Shown here: piece by piece, positions 21,556-34,504 of the stretch
Position numbering within the stretch: position 1 is the stretch's first letter
How the letters are laid out: each line of letters starts with the position of its first letter
The notes under the pieces: generated by a model
The model's database searches: none
Seen by the model: the letters and a program-made list of their open reading frames with translations, nothing else
What the model was told of the DNA's origin: nothing
Assembly (NCBI GenBank): GCA_036346205.1
Contig: JARFJB010002414.1
Location: 186,001 to 250,000 of the forward strand
Source: Vesta saturnalis
Taxonomy: Eukaryota > Arthropoda > Insecta > Coleoptera > Lampyridae
Length of the DNA stretch: 64,000 bases
Direction: 5' to 3'
Program-made: the position numbers and the translations under genes

Positions 21556-23979
21556 TTATAGTATTCTAAACTCAAGCGTCTTGCTTCTTGAAACCAATAG
21601 TAAGTACAAATTAAAAATGTACCAGTGAATTCGGAGCACCACTAAACTAAGCACGTAATACACGTATCGTAATATCATTGTTGTAATGCGAGTTTTTTTT
21701 AGTTTTGCTTCTTTATTTTCTTGAGCGGCGGTAATACTCGGCGAATCTCTGATCTTCATACCACGAGGCACACGTGGATCTGCTATTTCCGGTAACATAC
21801 ATTCATAGTAAAACTCTTTTAATTTAGGTAGCATAGTTTCTAACCAAAAAGTCGTATTTTTTTCTATTCGAATAATTTTCAAATCGCGGTTTGTAAAAAC
21901 AATGAAGTCGCAATATAACTTATTTGCTATATGCAATTGTCCTTGCACTTGAAAGAAGTAGTTGTGTTTTTGTTTCAATTGTAGATATCCGTTTTCACAG
22001 TATATACAAATTTTATTAGGAGCTGTTTCTATAACGTGGTCTATGGTGTCATCGCGATGTGTATATAAACATTTTACTTCGATAATACCTCCATCTTGAA
22101 GTAATCCGTCAGGGGAAGCTGCTAGAAAAGGGTGCTCTTCTGCAATAAATAATCCACACGGCGAAACCTTCTTTTTCGTTTGAACTTCATACAGTACTGT
22201 TGCCTTTTTCTCATTCAAGCGACCATAGATTATTGCCGAAGTTTTCAAGTCCTTGTTTCCTTTGTACAGCAAATCTAGTACAGCACAATGGCTTGAAGTG
22301 GTTGGAAGCCTTTTACAGACTTTGCCAAAGTTTGAAGCTGTCAGACGATTTCTTCTTGCAGATCTCCATTGAAGATTTTCATGCTGACCTCTTGTAATTT
22401 TTTCTATGTGACTTAATATTAGGTATCTCACGTTCAAGATCTAGTAAAATTTGTCGCTTTCTTGATTGAAATGCTTCAGATTCCATATCCGGTTTTGCAG
22501 CATCCGGACCGTATTCCATATCGTCACGTTACCTTGAGATTACAATATCTTTGCCTCTTAGTCACTTTTCTGGCAGTATTACGTTTAAGCTTTTTTTTAC
22601 AAAAGGCCGAAAATAATTGTGACTGTGATCGTTCACAACCGATGAATGCCAAGAAGGGCCATTATTATACGACAGCCCGGCTCCTACACAACGTCTAAGG
22701 TATGAACCCCTCTGGCAATAATTTATTCGTTTTCCACCAGTAAATTTACATACAAGAGACATGTAACGTTCTGCATAATTCGTAGTACTGTTGGTAATCA
22801 GACGATGCGCTCTACTGACAACATACTCTAATGCAGAGCATATATCAGAAAACATCTGCGTTTGTTTTAATAGAGGTACCAAATTGACTTCATCGGTGTT
22901 TTTTCGCTTGCAGTATTCCGTGCGACAATTTGCATGATACCCGAAAACATGATAGGGTCCATTTTTTAAATCTTCGCGTAGTTGTTGTGCATTTGAACCT
23001 CATTTTGTATTGTTACTTATCGCTGACCGAACGGCGACGCTAAGACGAGGAATATGCTGTTTCAGAATCCGTCGTGTTTCTACTTCGTGTGATGTCTTTG
23101 TTGTAATTTTATGTAATTGAGAAGTGTAGCACCTTGTGATATGATTAGCACACTCAAGTTTGATTACGAAACGGCCATAAGATACAAGTTCTATTATTCG
23201 TGCATATACACTTGAATCGACGTCACCTATCACGTACTTGTAACGAACACCATGCTGTGCAACACTACTATCAAAACCATCAACTATAATGTCTTGTTCC
23301 ATACCTGTAGGGGGTCCACAAAGGTTTTTAAAACACACGTGTTTTTTTACCACCGAATGTTTTTGAGACGCACATATGCTACAATATTTGTTTCGAATCC
23401 CCAAAAATAGCAATTTTCCGGTGTTTTTACCAATTATAACTGCTACTCCAGATAATGAACTATAAGACCATAAGATCGTTGCTCCCCAAGCAATCATTTT
23501 GTTTACCCCAGTTCGTTTATTTCGTGGATGAGAATGTATTTTAAACATTTCTCACAAGCATCACAAAAGTAATAAAAGCAAGAACTCACTCCTTTTCTAA
23601 TTTCTTTTTGGTATTTCATTTTTCCCATAGTGCATACCATGTCGTGACGCCCTAAACGTTTACATTCTTCTATAAAATACCCGATGTTCACTATACGGTC
23701 ACCAAATAATATTGCATTTAAATCCAAATTTATGTCTGCTTCTGTTTCCAGAGGAGGTAAAATTTCATTCGGTAAACTAACGACAAGATAACAGAAATTA
23801 ATATAAATTATACCTTTACCTAGAAGTAATAGAAATACTTACTTTCGGAAATACTCCACATGTGCGTCCTCTGAAACATTATCACCTTGTATCAATTTAA
23901 CGACCATTTCCCTCGTTCTTCGCGATCTTTGCGCTTTCGATGCTTTTCCGCGCTTTCTTACAATCGAAGAACTTCGCAT
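21556..23979 (-). pseudogene. Mutator-like transposase fused to YqaJ-type nuclease, decayed
   Basis: Minus strand. Exon 1 (23979-23843) starts MRSSSIVRKRGKASKAQRSR, basic. Donor GTAAGT and acceptor GTTAG bound a 66-bp intron (23842-23777), and exon 2 continues in phase as LPNEILPPLETEADINLDLN. Then come a Cys pair (CDACEKC), a frameshift near 23540, the Mutator transposase core (NKMIAWGATILW; YKYVIGDVDSSVYARIIE; FVIKLECANHITRC), a TGA near 23000, and a Cys/His stretch (FGYHANCRTEYC). The C-terminal part (22437-21556) is a PD-(D/E)xK nuclease of the YqaJ family: RLTASNFGKVC, AASPDGLL, IIEVKC, FFQVQGQLHIA. At least two frameshifts and one or more stops are present. Mutator-like plus YqaJ pairings are known in animal genomes. 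Terminal repeats were not found. Confidence 0.8.
21600..22437 (-). pseudogene. YqaJ-like PD-(D/E)xK nuclease portion, open frame
   Basis: An uninterrupted frame of over 260 codons carries SPDG then EVKC (the metal-binding Asp and the Glu-x-Lys pair of this exonuclease fold) and a QVQGQLHIA helix. The nuclease module is better kept than the transposase module upstream. It joins the upstream frame through an A-rich indel near 22400. The last 40 or so codons look like read-through into non-coding DNA. Confidence 0.8.
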
Positions 23980-24344
23980 TTTATAAAGATATAACAACAA
24001 ATAATGCAACAGTACAATAACTATTATAACAAACCAAAACAAATAACAACTAACAAATATTACAAATCGCACAATTTCAAATCACTCAATAATGGGATAT
24101 TTCTATTGCAACAGTAATATCAAACTAAACAAAAACTTTAAATGTTCAGGTATACAGGTAGGGCGAGGGGGTTAGTCAATTACGTATTATTTATTTTATA
24201 ATTCTTTGTATTATATAATAACCTGAAATGCATTTTAGAACCGACTTATTTATGTCATAATTCGTAAGCTTGTAGCATCGCAATATGGCACAGTATTTTG
24301 GATTATTAAAAATAAGTTGGAGTAAATAATGAATGCCAAATTGT
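23980..24344. other. Upstream DNA of the Mutator/YqaJ pseudogene
   Basis: AT-rich, with no TATA box or repeat boundary that I can defend. Confidence 0.4.
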
Positions 24345-24483
24345 GTAATAAAAATTACTAATATTAATAATTATATCATTATAAGAGTTTCGATATTAAT
24401 ACGGGTAAAAGAAATAGTAACCAAACCATAATAAGACGAAACATTAGAATGATATAATTCTTAATATTAGTAATTTTTATTAC
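24345..24483. repeat. Short palindromic MITE
   Basis: GTAATAAAAATTACTAATAT at 24345 is the inverted partner of ATATTAGTAATTTTTATTAC ending at 24483. The pairing continues through TATATCATT / AATGATATA. Confidence 0.75.
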
Positions 24484-26249
24484 ATGATAAAGAATGTTTA
24501 AAAACATATCAATAAGAATCTTTTAATTTGATTTGTAAATATGGATTCCCTAGAAACACCAGGTATACTAAACAATATAAAGGATTATTGTCAAGTGTCG
24601 GTAATCCTCTAACAGTCTGCACTTTCTTAAGCTTTCATCTTCTTTTTTCGTTTGTTGTTTCTTTCTAAATTTTAATGGATTGATTTACACATTAATATTT
24701 TAGACATTTTTAAGGACGGTTTTGATCACTGCAACTTTTTTAATGCACCGTCGTATTCGTAATCGCTCATAGCAGGTTATGACAAAATTTGAATTATTTT
24801 GATACACAGGGAAAACAGTTATAGTAACATTTCTTTATTAATTACGGATTTTAAAATTGAATTCAACAATAACCATACTTAATTACCACCAATCATGTTG
24901 AAAGTCTGTTATACCCTAGCATACATATGTATGTACCTACATTCAGAAATTCAGCGTTCTACTTCAATAATTGTGCTTAAAAATATCTAAAAACGTAAGT
25001 CCGCATCGATTTATCAGATTACTTTTTTTCATCATTCATAACAAAGTAATAGCATTAATATGATTAATTAGTAGTCGAGAAACTTTCTAAATAGTATATG
25101 TAAGGAAAAATGCGTTTTAAAGTAATATAAAACAGGGTACTCCACAGCCTTGTGCCGATATTAAAGAAAATGAACCTGTTTTGAAACATCACTCAATCGA
25201 AGTAATAAAAGCATGGGTTAATAATAAGATAAATCGAAAGAAAACAACAATTAAACGAATATAATTATAAAAATGTTAAAGGATTTTTGTATGATGTAAA
25301 TTAGGAATAAATAGAATATACGTATAAAACGAAGTTTACATTTAACTGACATTCTCTTCCATACATAATGTTATAAGTGTACTTCACAATGGTAGTAATT
25401 AAATGAATAAACGTCTTATGTTCATACATTTTTTTTCATTTCAAAAGTAGGACACTTATTGAAAGACCCGTGCAGGTAATCCAATTGTGCTTCATGACCT
25501 AGTGCATGTTATACATTTGGGTAATTTTGTGCGGAATACGAGAGGACAATCGTATTTGTTAGGTGTTGGTGGATGCATTCATTGCATTCGTTCTAGCGAA
25601 ACCTGCACCTACTCTAAAATCAACTAAGGCAATTAAAGAGAAACTTGCTAAATGATATGATGACTAGTAATAGTTAAGTGTAGCAGTACAATATGAGGAT
25701 TGTTAGCGAAAAGTGGCAACACAAGAATATAATTAACACAGTGGGTAAAAAACAGAAACTTCTCATAATGCCAACGTACTTGGCCTCACTGTCAAAAAGC
25801 TAACTGTAGTAAGCAAAAAAGTTGACCAGTTATGTGAAAGTCAGGTGTTGGCTAAAGGAGATAGTCAAAGGACTATGACGGAAAGTCAGGTAATGGCTGA
25901 GAAGGTTAATAAAGGACCGGTAGTTGTTTAAACGAGACTTGTAACCATTGAAGTTATAGGGAGTTCAAGATTAGCAATTAGATATAAGTAACGGTGGGGC
26001 ATTAACAAACCTGGCGAAGTCGGCTCAAAAATAAAACAATACCAAAACTGAAAACGCCATAGTAAGTGTAAGAAGGACGAGTTGTTGTTAAGTGGATAAA
26101 AGGTGTTAGAGGCGAGATTTATATACATATGGATTAATTTCATTCACGTTAGTTTTCAAGTTAAAGATGCTTTTAGTCAAACACGTATATACTCTGTATA
26201 TACTATATACCGTATATAGGTATATACGCGACCCCAAAGTACCCTATAC

Positions 26250-26252
<3 letters not shown>
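24484..26252. other. AT-rich intergenic DNA, nothing recognised
   Basis: No gene supported. Confidence 0.45.

Positions 26253-26311
<59 letters not shown>
26253..26311. repeat. (TA)n microsatellite
   Basis: About 29 TA units. The left flank CGACCCCAAAGT...CCACTATATA is an inverted relative of the flank at 11870-11895. Confidence 0.9.
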
Positions 26312-26319
<8 letters not shown>

Positions 26320-27180
26320 TCAACCGGAAGTGTAAATAGAAGTAAACGGACCTCCCTTGGGACGGGAGCGGGCAAACCCTCGGCCTATCTTGTGGCGTGT
26401 GACTACTAGTATTAGTTATTAGTAACACAAAGATTATTGGAAAAAATCAGCCCAAAATACGTTAATTTTAAACTTTTAAAGTTCTCTAGATACGGACTAT
26501 TTAAAGTGGTTTAAGTTAATTTCTCTTGAAATATTTTAAAGGGATATTTCCTTCAATGTTATCAGCTTGTATACATAACTTTTTAAATGCTATAGAAATT
26601 CTCCAGGTCAATTTTAGGTAGAAATAAAAACGATACTTTCAAAATTACGTATTTAAATGGAAACTGGAAAACTTACATCTATTATTTACAGGATAAGTTA
26701 CAGGATCATTAACGTGATTAAATTATTTACACTTTGTCGAAGACTAATTGTTAACTGCAAACGCTAACACTTCCGTTGCTATTACAAAAGGGTGTCATTA
26801 ACAATATAAAAGCGATGAATAAATTATAATATATTTATAAAATTTTAAGATTTTAGAACCTCGAACTCATTGTTTTCCTTTTATTCAATGACTTGGTGGC
26901 ATTCTTTAACAAATCTGGCCAGGACTAATTTTTCCTTACTAAATATTCATCAAGAGTAATTGGATAAATTGGCGGACCTCTACACAGGAGATAAATAGAA
27001 CAATCGAATGTTTTATTTCTTTAAAACATTATTAGAATCAGGAAAATTATTCTTTACGTAAATACTTCACATTTGTTGCTGGGTAGGTGGGATGGGTAGT
27101 ACTGGGTTTAATTAATTCAGGATTAATTATGAAACAGGAAAATTACGTAAAGTAATTAAAAGCAGTGTTTAATTTTATAA
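26312..27180. other. AT-rich intergenic DNA, nothing recognised
   Basis: No feature supported. Confidence 0.45.
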
Positions 27181-27665
27181 CGTAATTTATTACAGAATTG
27201 ACTAGCGGTTTTTGGAAGGCTGTCAACTTTTGTACACGATTGCGCCCTGCGCGTTTATTCTACCGTGTAGGTGTATGTAGGGATGTGTAACAAAGTCGCT
27301 AGTGGATAAGGGCAAACATTCAGTTTCTTCTAGCGAACCTCGGATGTGCAGGTGTCGGTGAACTAGGCTTACTTCCCGCCTGTTTGTGTAGTTTATTGTG
27401 TAGGTGTTGTTTAGTAACATACGCGTGGACGATATCGAACACTAACGAAGTTGATCAGGTGGTTCAGGCGGAGAGTGCCTGAAGCGGCAAAGTCTTCGAA
27501 ACATACTCCGGATATGGTCTCGTCGTGCAAGGGAAAATATCCGAAGCGACGACGGTCTTGACACAAACTCCGATATTGTAGGCGTGATAAGCAGTTTCAC
27601 GTAAATAAGAAGTGGGCGGACAATGTTACCGGTGTGACTTAAGCGCCGCTTATCGGTATATGGAG
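27181..27665. other. GC- and CpG-richer non-coding island
   Basis: This block stands out from its AT-rich surroundings by CpG-containing sequence (for example GATTGCGCCCTGCGCG, GTCTCGTCGTGC, AAGCGCCGCTTATCGG). No domain-bearing frame exists. It could be a promoter with a 5' non-coding exon or a retroelement leader. I see no core promoter that decides this. Confidence 0.3.
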
Positions 27666-27983
27666 AGTTACTAATAAGATTTTGTCTCAGAAAGGATTTA
27701 AACGGCTTTAATAATAACGGCAGTAGGGTTGGTTAAATTTGATTATTTCTTAATTTGTAAAGGATAAAGAAAAGGAGTAATTAATAGATAATTGGTCTGC
27801 GTACATTTCGTAAAGAATTCTAAATATTTACACTTTTAATAAAACAGATTAAATTTTATATGTTTCTCAAGTAATGCTTGTTTTATAAGTATTATTTAAA
27901 TTTATCAGTCCAAACTGCCAGTTATCAGTACTACAGAGTAAACCCTTTAATTATTCAACTGCAAAATATGCATTACTCACCTG

Positions 27984-28676
27984 CTTTGTACGATACCACG
28001 ACAAAGCGTGTCTGCTAAAATGTTGCCACCATAAGGTCAGCGCCAAAAAGTCGCCAAGACAAAACGTAGCGGTTATAAACGTTGCCGCACAAAAACGTCA
28101 CTTTCTAAAATGTCGTTACCAAAGGTCACGGAGCAAAAATGTGGCGGTAATGGCCAGGACACAGAAAAAAATGCTTAAAATAACATTTAAAATTGATTTA
28201 ATTATTGTTACAAGGTAAAGACATAAAGACATTTTCATTATATCATTATTAGACAGACGTTTGGACACAAAAAATTAAAAAAAAATTGTTAGTTTACAGT
28301 AGTTTTGTTTATATAATCTAAACTAGTTTGGACTTATACAAATACAATAAACTTTCGTTGAAATTTTGAATATGTATTTATTTTTGGTGCGTTTCTTCAA
28401 AGTGCGATAATGTAAAACACTCGCAGATGAAGTTTGCAGTAAATCAGAACCTCATTTAAGGTTAAAATAGTTAGGCGATCGGGTAACGAATATCTTATTT
28501 TTTTTCAGTGTGTTTCGGCCTTTACGGCGACTTTTGCGTGGCAAACTTTTAGTTCGGCGATATTTTAGTAAGTGACGTTTTTGTGCGACGACGTTGATGA
28601 CCGCGACGTTTTGTCGCGGCGACGTTTTAACGGCGACGTTTTGACAGGGAAGTTTTGTCGTGGAATCGTTTTGTAC
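27984..28676. mobile_element. Foldback element with CGACGTTTTG-type tandem arms
   Basis: The left arm (27984-28165) carries imperfect repeats of the type ACAAAACGTNGC. The right arm (28507-28676) carries the complementary GCGACGTTTTGT series. Outer ends TTTGTACGATACCACGACAA and TTGTCGTGGAATCGTTTTGT pair. The internal 340 bp is AT-rich and non-coding. Same architecture as 16276-17115 but a different motif. Confidence 0.75.
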
Positions 28677-29320
28677 ACTCTTCTACTAAACACAGTCGTA
28701 CTATGTTGTCTAGTTATGAAATTGACGTTTTATAAAGAAAAATGTAATATATTAAAAAAGGGAACCTCTACCCTTCTTCATGAATTACATCAATCCATCG
28801 TTTTTTCATTTCATCACCTTTTGTGTCTGAAGTAGATTAGTGTTACCTAAAAAAATTCAATGATGCGAACGATGCTTGCACTAATTTCCATAATTTCTTA
28901 TATAATGCTTTTTTTCCATATCATAAAAAGTCTAAACGCAATTATCCTAAACGGTTTACTCGTAAAATAATAATTAATATTTGATTGAAACCGCGATTCA
29001 AAAGATTTTATTTTATTGAGGCTTTCAATCAGTTTAAGACCTTAAGAAAGCTAACTAAACTCAGTTGTAAATAATCCACCATGCATGCTTTTGGCGGATA
29101 TTACCGTGTTAAAGGTAATTAAAAAATAAACAAACAGCCGGTCATGACAAAATACCTATGTATTTGGTTAAGTACCTTAAGGTAATTATGGATTGTTCAA
29201 CTTTTATGTATAAAGTTTAATTTAGCATTGAAAAAGTACTTTTCCCATTCACAAATCTGAGATCTGGCTGAGATTTCAAATTATAGACCCCTATCGTGAT
29301 GTCATACTTGTTCCATAATT
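28677..29320. other. AT-rich intergenic DNA, nothing recognised
   Basis: No feature supported. Confidence 0.45.
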
Positions 29321-32123
29321 TTTTTTAAGTAATTGTAGACATGAACAGGCTATGTTTGGCTTACCATGCTAAAGTACCGAGGAATACTTAGGAGGATGAT
29401 TAGGGGGACATTAAATTGCCAAGAGATACCTATGAATGGCTATCTTACATTTTTTCATATCGTAAGAGAGGAAAATAGGAACTGGGGAGATCATTCCAGA
29501 GTGTACAAAAAAGTGGATTGCGTCCGTTTGATCCGACAAGTGGAAATTTGTACTGCATACTGACGATGTGAATTAGCGAACCGAATATTCCTAGCAAAGG
29601 TGGCCCAAGAAACAAGAATGTAATTCAGCAGTCCAATTGTTATTGTAATAACGATAATACAAAGAAAAAAACTTAAACGATTCTTCTATGCTCAAGGGAC
29701 TATACGTCAGAAGTTAAGGACAGGTCATATATAAGCCTAATTGCTCTTTTTTGAATACGATCAACGATATCGAGAGCGTACTGTGGAGCACAACCAAGAG
29801 GTGAGAATTAGATTCTGGGTGAAGTCGAATTTGGGCCTTATACAATAGAAAGAGTTGCCGAGAGGTAAAGTACTGCTTATATCTGTACAAAAAGCCTATT
29901 TTACGAGCAGCTGCTTTGGTAGCTGACAAAGAAGGTCAACTCATGACAGATATGAAGACACAGTCGTTCCCAACGTAGTAATAGAGTCTGAAAGCTTAAC
30001 ATCTGAGCCACTCATACTTACAACAGGAAATGATCGATCTTTTTGATGGACTCAAGGCAACACTTAGTTTTATTAACATTAAATTTAACTAGATTATTAC
30101 TTCCCCATTCCAAAATACATTGAATGTCTTCGTTGATTGAAGTTGCCATTTCAGCTTTAATGCCTTGGTTTAAGATAGAAGGTGGATTACCATGAGTAGA
30201 CCGAGATGAACTATAATGAAGGGTGCTGTCATCAGCAAAACAATGGATCGGGTTAGTCGTGGAAGAAATAAGATCATTTATATATATCAGAAAAAGTGTA
30301 GGCGCTATAACTAATCCCTGTGGTACGCCCGCGCTAATGTCGACTTATTTTGAAAAACCATCAACTACGACACGTATTCGTTTTCTACCAAGGAAGTTGA
30401 TGAGCATATCATTTAAGCCAAACGAGGTGAGTAAACACTTATACCAAACTAGGTCAAATGCCTTTGAGATATCTAAACCGACTACAACTGTTCCACTGGA
30501 TTATTCTAATATATTGTTCCAAACTTGGGTTACATATGGAAGAAGATCATTTGTTGAACGACTCTGTCTCGAACCATATTGCTGGTCACTAAGCAGCTTG
30601 CCAGTTTCTAGGAAAGCGAATAGTTGCGGATTGATGGCTTTTTCCAAGATTTTAGACAAAATGGAAGTGATGGCAATTGGTCGGTAGTTCGAGCTATCGC
30701 TCCCATCGCCTTTCTTGGGAATAAATTGAACATTTTGTAATTTTCATGATGAAGGAATTTCCCAGAAGACATAGAGATCGAATAGAGTTTAGGTAGGATT
30801 GGTAATGGTTCAGTGAGACAATAGCTGAAATACCGTCTGGGCCAGTCGCCTTATTGAGATCAAGCCTACTGATAATCGATTCTAGAAGCTGGTACCGATA
30901 ATGAATTGGTTTTATAGAGTATGGAGAAGAGTTGACTAGGGACATATCTTTCCAGAGTCATTGAGACACGAGTTATGACGCGAATAAATTCACAAAAAGA
31001 TTGACTTTGTCTACAGACTCAGTAACTGCAGATGTTATGGGAGGAAATGAAGACATAACAGTTTTTACCTATGGCTTTAGCTAGAGACCAAAATTTACGA
31101 CTGCCCAAAGGAGATCCAGCTATTGCATTGCATTTTTGTTGTTCAAACAACTTGTTAGCTTTACTGATAACAATTTTTGCAGGAATTTCTAGCACCCACA
31201 TCTGGATGGCTCTCGACCGTTATATTAGATTTCCATTTCGTATATTTATTTTTCAAAGATATTGCATCAGCGCAAGCCTTATTGAACCAGGGTTGGGAAC
31301 AAGAGTGACCTATACGATTTTGTTTCTTGGGAATGTATAACTCCATGCACATTCCATTCCATTTCGTTTAGCTGATTTAAAACATCGCAAGATTCTATCA
31401 GTGTCGTGAACAACACATAAATTAGAGACAGTAGAAGGTATTTCTATTAGACAATGGTCAGTTGTAAATGAAGGGGATAGAACTGAAGTTTTATAAGCAA
31501 GTGGGTTTGATGTAAGATAGAGATGTAGAAGATGTGGAGTATGGTTAAAGTTATCGGGGATTCTTGAAGGTTGAGAAATGATTTGTGTGAGATGACATGA
31601 AATAGCAAATGTTTCTACATTATGACCGGCAGGATTAGTTGTAGATGAAAATGGAAGCCAATTAGAGTTATGAACATTGAAATCTCTCAGAGTTGAGATG
31701 CCGCAATATGGAAACAGAGACAGAAGATAGTCAACTTTCAAACTAAGGTAATCGAAGAAGTCTTGAAAGTTCTGTCATGAGACCTATAAACGCAGCACCA
31801 GAATTTTACAAATTTAGGACCAGAATGTTTAAACTAAATCACATCGAATTTTTGATTTTCTAAGAAAGAGATTCTCTTGCAAGCGATGTAGTCCTTGAGA
31901 TGAGCTCACACTTCCCTTTTATATCAAGAGTGGAAATTGTATTGGGGAAATTGCAAGTCGGGTGAATCAGAGGTTTCAGAGAGGACTTGTGTTTCGTATC
32001 GAAACAAAATGTCAGTTTGTAGTTGTTCAAGATGTTGGTGAACAGCATTAGGGTTAGACCACAACCAACAACCAAAACAGTGAGGGCGAGAGAACGAATA
32101 GCATGTGAATAGATTAAGGACAA
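29321..32123 (-). pseudogene. Jockey/CR1-like LINE, copy 1, decayed
   Basis: Minus strand, 5' to 3'. An APE-type endonuclease region (31741-31310) contains DFNVHNSNWLPFSS and, near its end, TTDHCLIEI. A linker follows, then RT blocks starting ISRLDLNKATGPDGISA (near 30890-30830), FADDSTL (near 30225-30245, the catalytic Asp pair) and LEWGSNNLVKFNVNKTK. The thumb/C-terminus includes AARKIGFLYRYKQYFTSRQL (29920 region) and ends at a poly-A (T8 at 29321). Multiple stops and frameshifts. The plus-strand frame at 30223-30687 is its antisense. A sister copy, close in nucleotide sequence, is at 62446-64000. Confidence 0.85.
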
Positions 32124-32233
32124 GGAAATGGGTGACCGGCGGCCCTTGTCGGGTTTATAAATTCGGAGACCCTAATTAAGAACTTATGGCAAGGGCGGTG
32201 CTACCTCCCCGGCTGACATGGGGTAGAAGAGGG
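32124..32233. other. GC-rich junction before the long-TIR element
   Basis: No frame or repeat assigned; it may be the 5' end of the LINE copy. Confidence 0.3.
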
Positions 32234-32786
32234 GCACCTTCGCCGCCAATTTTTATTTTTGTGACGTCACCCTTGAGACACCTTTGGTCACCGTTTTTTA
32301 TATGCCCACGTGGGGATCGTATTTTTTCATCTGAGAATAAAAAGATTTAATCTGTTATTAATATTTATTAGGGTTGTTTTTATCAAAGGAGATTTCAAAA
32401 CTGTTATTAAAATTATTATTACATTTCTTTTAATTCCATCACAGATTGTGACCTTTTACCTATATGAAAAATTTATTTATGCATTGGGGGTTGCATTCTA
32501 ATAAGGGGCCCTAGTCTTGTAAGACGGGAATCTGTTCTCGGGCTTCGTCCCTATCATAAAAATTGTATTTTAATAAGAGGCCCTAGTCTCGTAAGGCATA
32601 GATGCCGTAAGACTAAAAATTAAATATGAATGAAAATGATTAAATCGTATTATTGATGTTTGATAGAAGCAGATGGACTTGGTATTTTTTTAAGTTAACA
32701 TGTCTATTAAAATTATTACAGGTAGTGTAAGCCTAAAAATTAAATGCGTATGAAAAATGATTAAATCGTATTATTGATAGAAGCAG

Positions 32787-33600
32787 ATGGACTTGGTATT
32801 TTTTAAAGCTGGTATTTATGTCTATGTCAAAACAGTTTTAACGAAAGTACTGGAGAAAATTATATTAAAACGATTAACTAACATCATAGATGGGAATATG
32901 CTGATACCCACTCACCAATTTGGTTTTAGAAAGGACCACGGCACCATAGAGCAAGTATACAGAACTGTTACCGTTATAAATAAGGTCATGGAAGAAAAAG
33001 ATATTGCTCAGCTGCTTTCATTGACTTAAACCAAGCGTTTAATAGAATATGGAACTTAGGATTATTCTGTAAACTTAAAAATTCAATTCCACATCCCTTT
33101 TACTCCATTCTAAGATCTTACCCTTCGGACCGGACATTCCAAGTTAAACATCAAGAAGCATACACTGATCTATATCTTATCAAATCCGGTGTACCACAAG
33201 GAAGTATCCTGGGGCCGATCTTGTACTCACTCTACACAGCTGACTTCCCACAAACCAACTCAACGAAAATAGCAACGTACACTTATGATACAATGATCCT
33301 AGCTTCACATTATGACCCTAGTACTGCAACCAGAAATCTACAAAATCACTTAAACCAACTCGAACAGTGGCTAACAGAATGGCGAATGTAGGCTAATGAA
33401 CATAAGTCGACCCAAGTTACATTTACGCTAAGGACAGAAACTTGCACTGCTGTCATACCGTATGGAAACCAATTACCACAAGCAGACACAGCCAAATACT
33501 TAGGTTTTTACCTAGTTAGAAGACTGACTTGACTAATCCACATATTTGCTAAAAGAAAACAGCTAGGAGCAAAACTCAAACAGCTTTATTGGAACTTGTT
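32787..33600 (+). pseudogene. Reverse transcriptase fragment (Jockey-like LINE) inside the long-TIR element
   Basis: Codons read KVLEKIILKRLTNII and HQFGFRKDHGTIEQV, then after a frameshift AFIDLNQAFNRIWN, SGVPQGSILGPILYSLYTAD, a decayed catalytic block (TYTYDTMILAS where the family has FADD), NHLNQLEQWLTEWR and a TKYLGF-like block. It starts just inside the left inverted arm and ends in the tandem array. Catalytic residues and frames are lost. Confidence 0.8.
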
Positions 33601-34200
33601 CGTCGGCCTTCGTGTATTGTCGTGGTACCCTTGGCGGAAAATTTGAATTTGTATTATAAGGGGACTAATGCTATCTAGTAAGACATGTGTAGGGCCGCGC
33701 AACTTGCTCTCGAGGCTCTGCCCCCTTGTCAAGGCCCCATTGGCGGAAAAATTGGATTTGTATTTAAGTCTCTGCAGTTAATGGCTGGAAATATGAATTT
33801 GTATTGTAATAAGGGGTATACTGCTATCTTGTAAGACAGATGTAGGGTTTAGCAACTTACTATCAGGCCCTCGCCTTTCGACCAAAAACTTGAATTTGTG
33901 GAGCCATCTATGAGTGGAAATTTGAACTTGTATTATAATAAGTGGACCTAATGCTAACTTATAAGACAGGCATGGGGCTTCGCAACTTGCTTTCGGTCTT
34001 AGCCCCTGGTCCCTTGGGGGAAATTTGAATTTGAATTTGAATTTGTATTAGGTGTTTACATTCTGTTTACTTATTGCGAGAAATTTGAACTTGTATTCTA
34101 ATAAGGGGCCTGTTGCTAACTTATAAGGCAGACATAGGGCTTCGCCACTTAGTTTCAGGCCCTCGCCCCTCGACCAAAAGTTTGAATTTGTTTGTGGCGT
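33600..34200 (+). repeat. Imperfect tandem array, units of roughly 150 bp
   Basis: About four degenerate units share GAAATTTGAATTTGTATTAT, AATAAGGGGCCTAATGCTA, TTATAAGACAGGCATAGGG-like and TCAGGCCCTCGCCCC blocks. The inverted arms contain related words (TCTAATAAGGGGCCCTAGTC, GTAAGACGGG), so arms and array share an origin. Confidence 0.65.
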
Positions 34201-34504
34201 AAAATCATTTTAAAGCATGTTATTGCCGTAAGAAAACTAATTAAGCAACTGATTTACTCATTTTATTTTAATGACATCGAAGTGAAATTATTTAAGATCT
34301 GTATAAATAAATTTTTGTATAGGTAAAAGGTCACAAAATTTGTAGATAGGAATTAAAAGAAATGTAATAATAATTTTAATTACAATTATGCATTGTTTTT
34401 TATAATAAACGTCTTACGAAAGATAAACTACATTGTAAGAACAAAAACATTTATCCCCGTAGAATGATATTTAAACTTCATGTTAGATAGACATAAACAC
34501 CACC
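34201..34504. other. AT-rich interior of the long-TIR element
   Basis: No coding signal. Confidence 0.5.

Noticed and set aside
27480..27520. CTGAAGCGGCAAAG...TCGAAAC as a hammerhead core
   Set aside because: The second part of the CTGANGA box is missing and no stem I or II could be drawn.
30223..30687. Plus-strand 154-codon ORF, and the similar one at 63366-63797
   Set aside because: Antisense of the LINE reverse transcriptase, whose minus-strand frames show real RT blocks.
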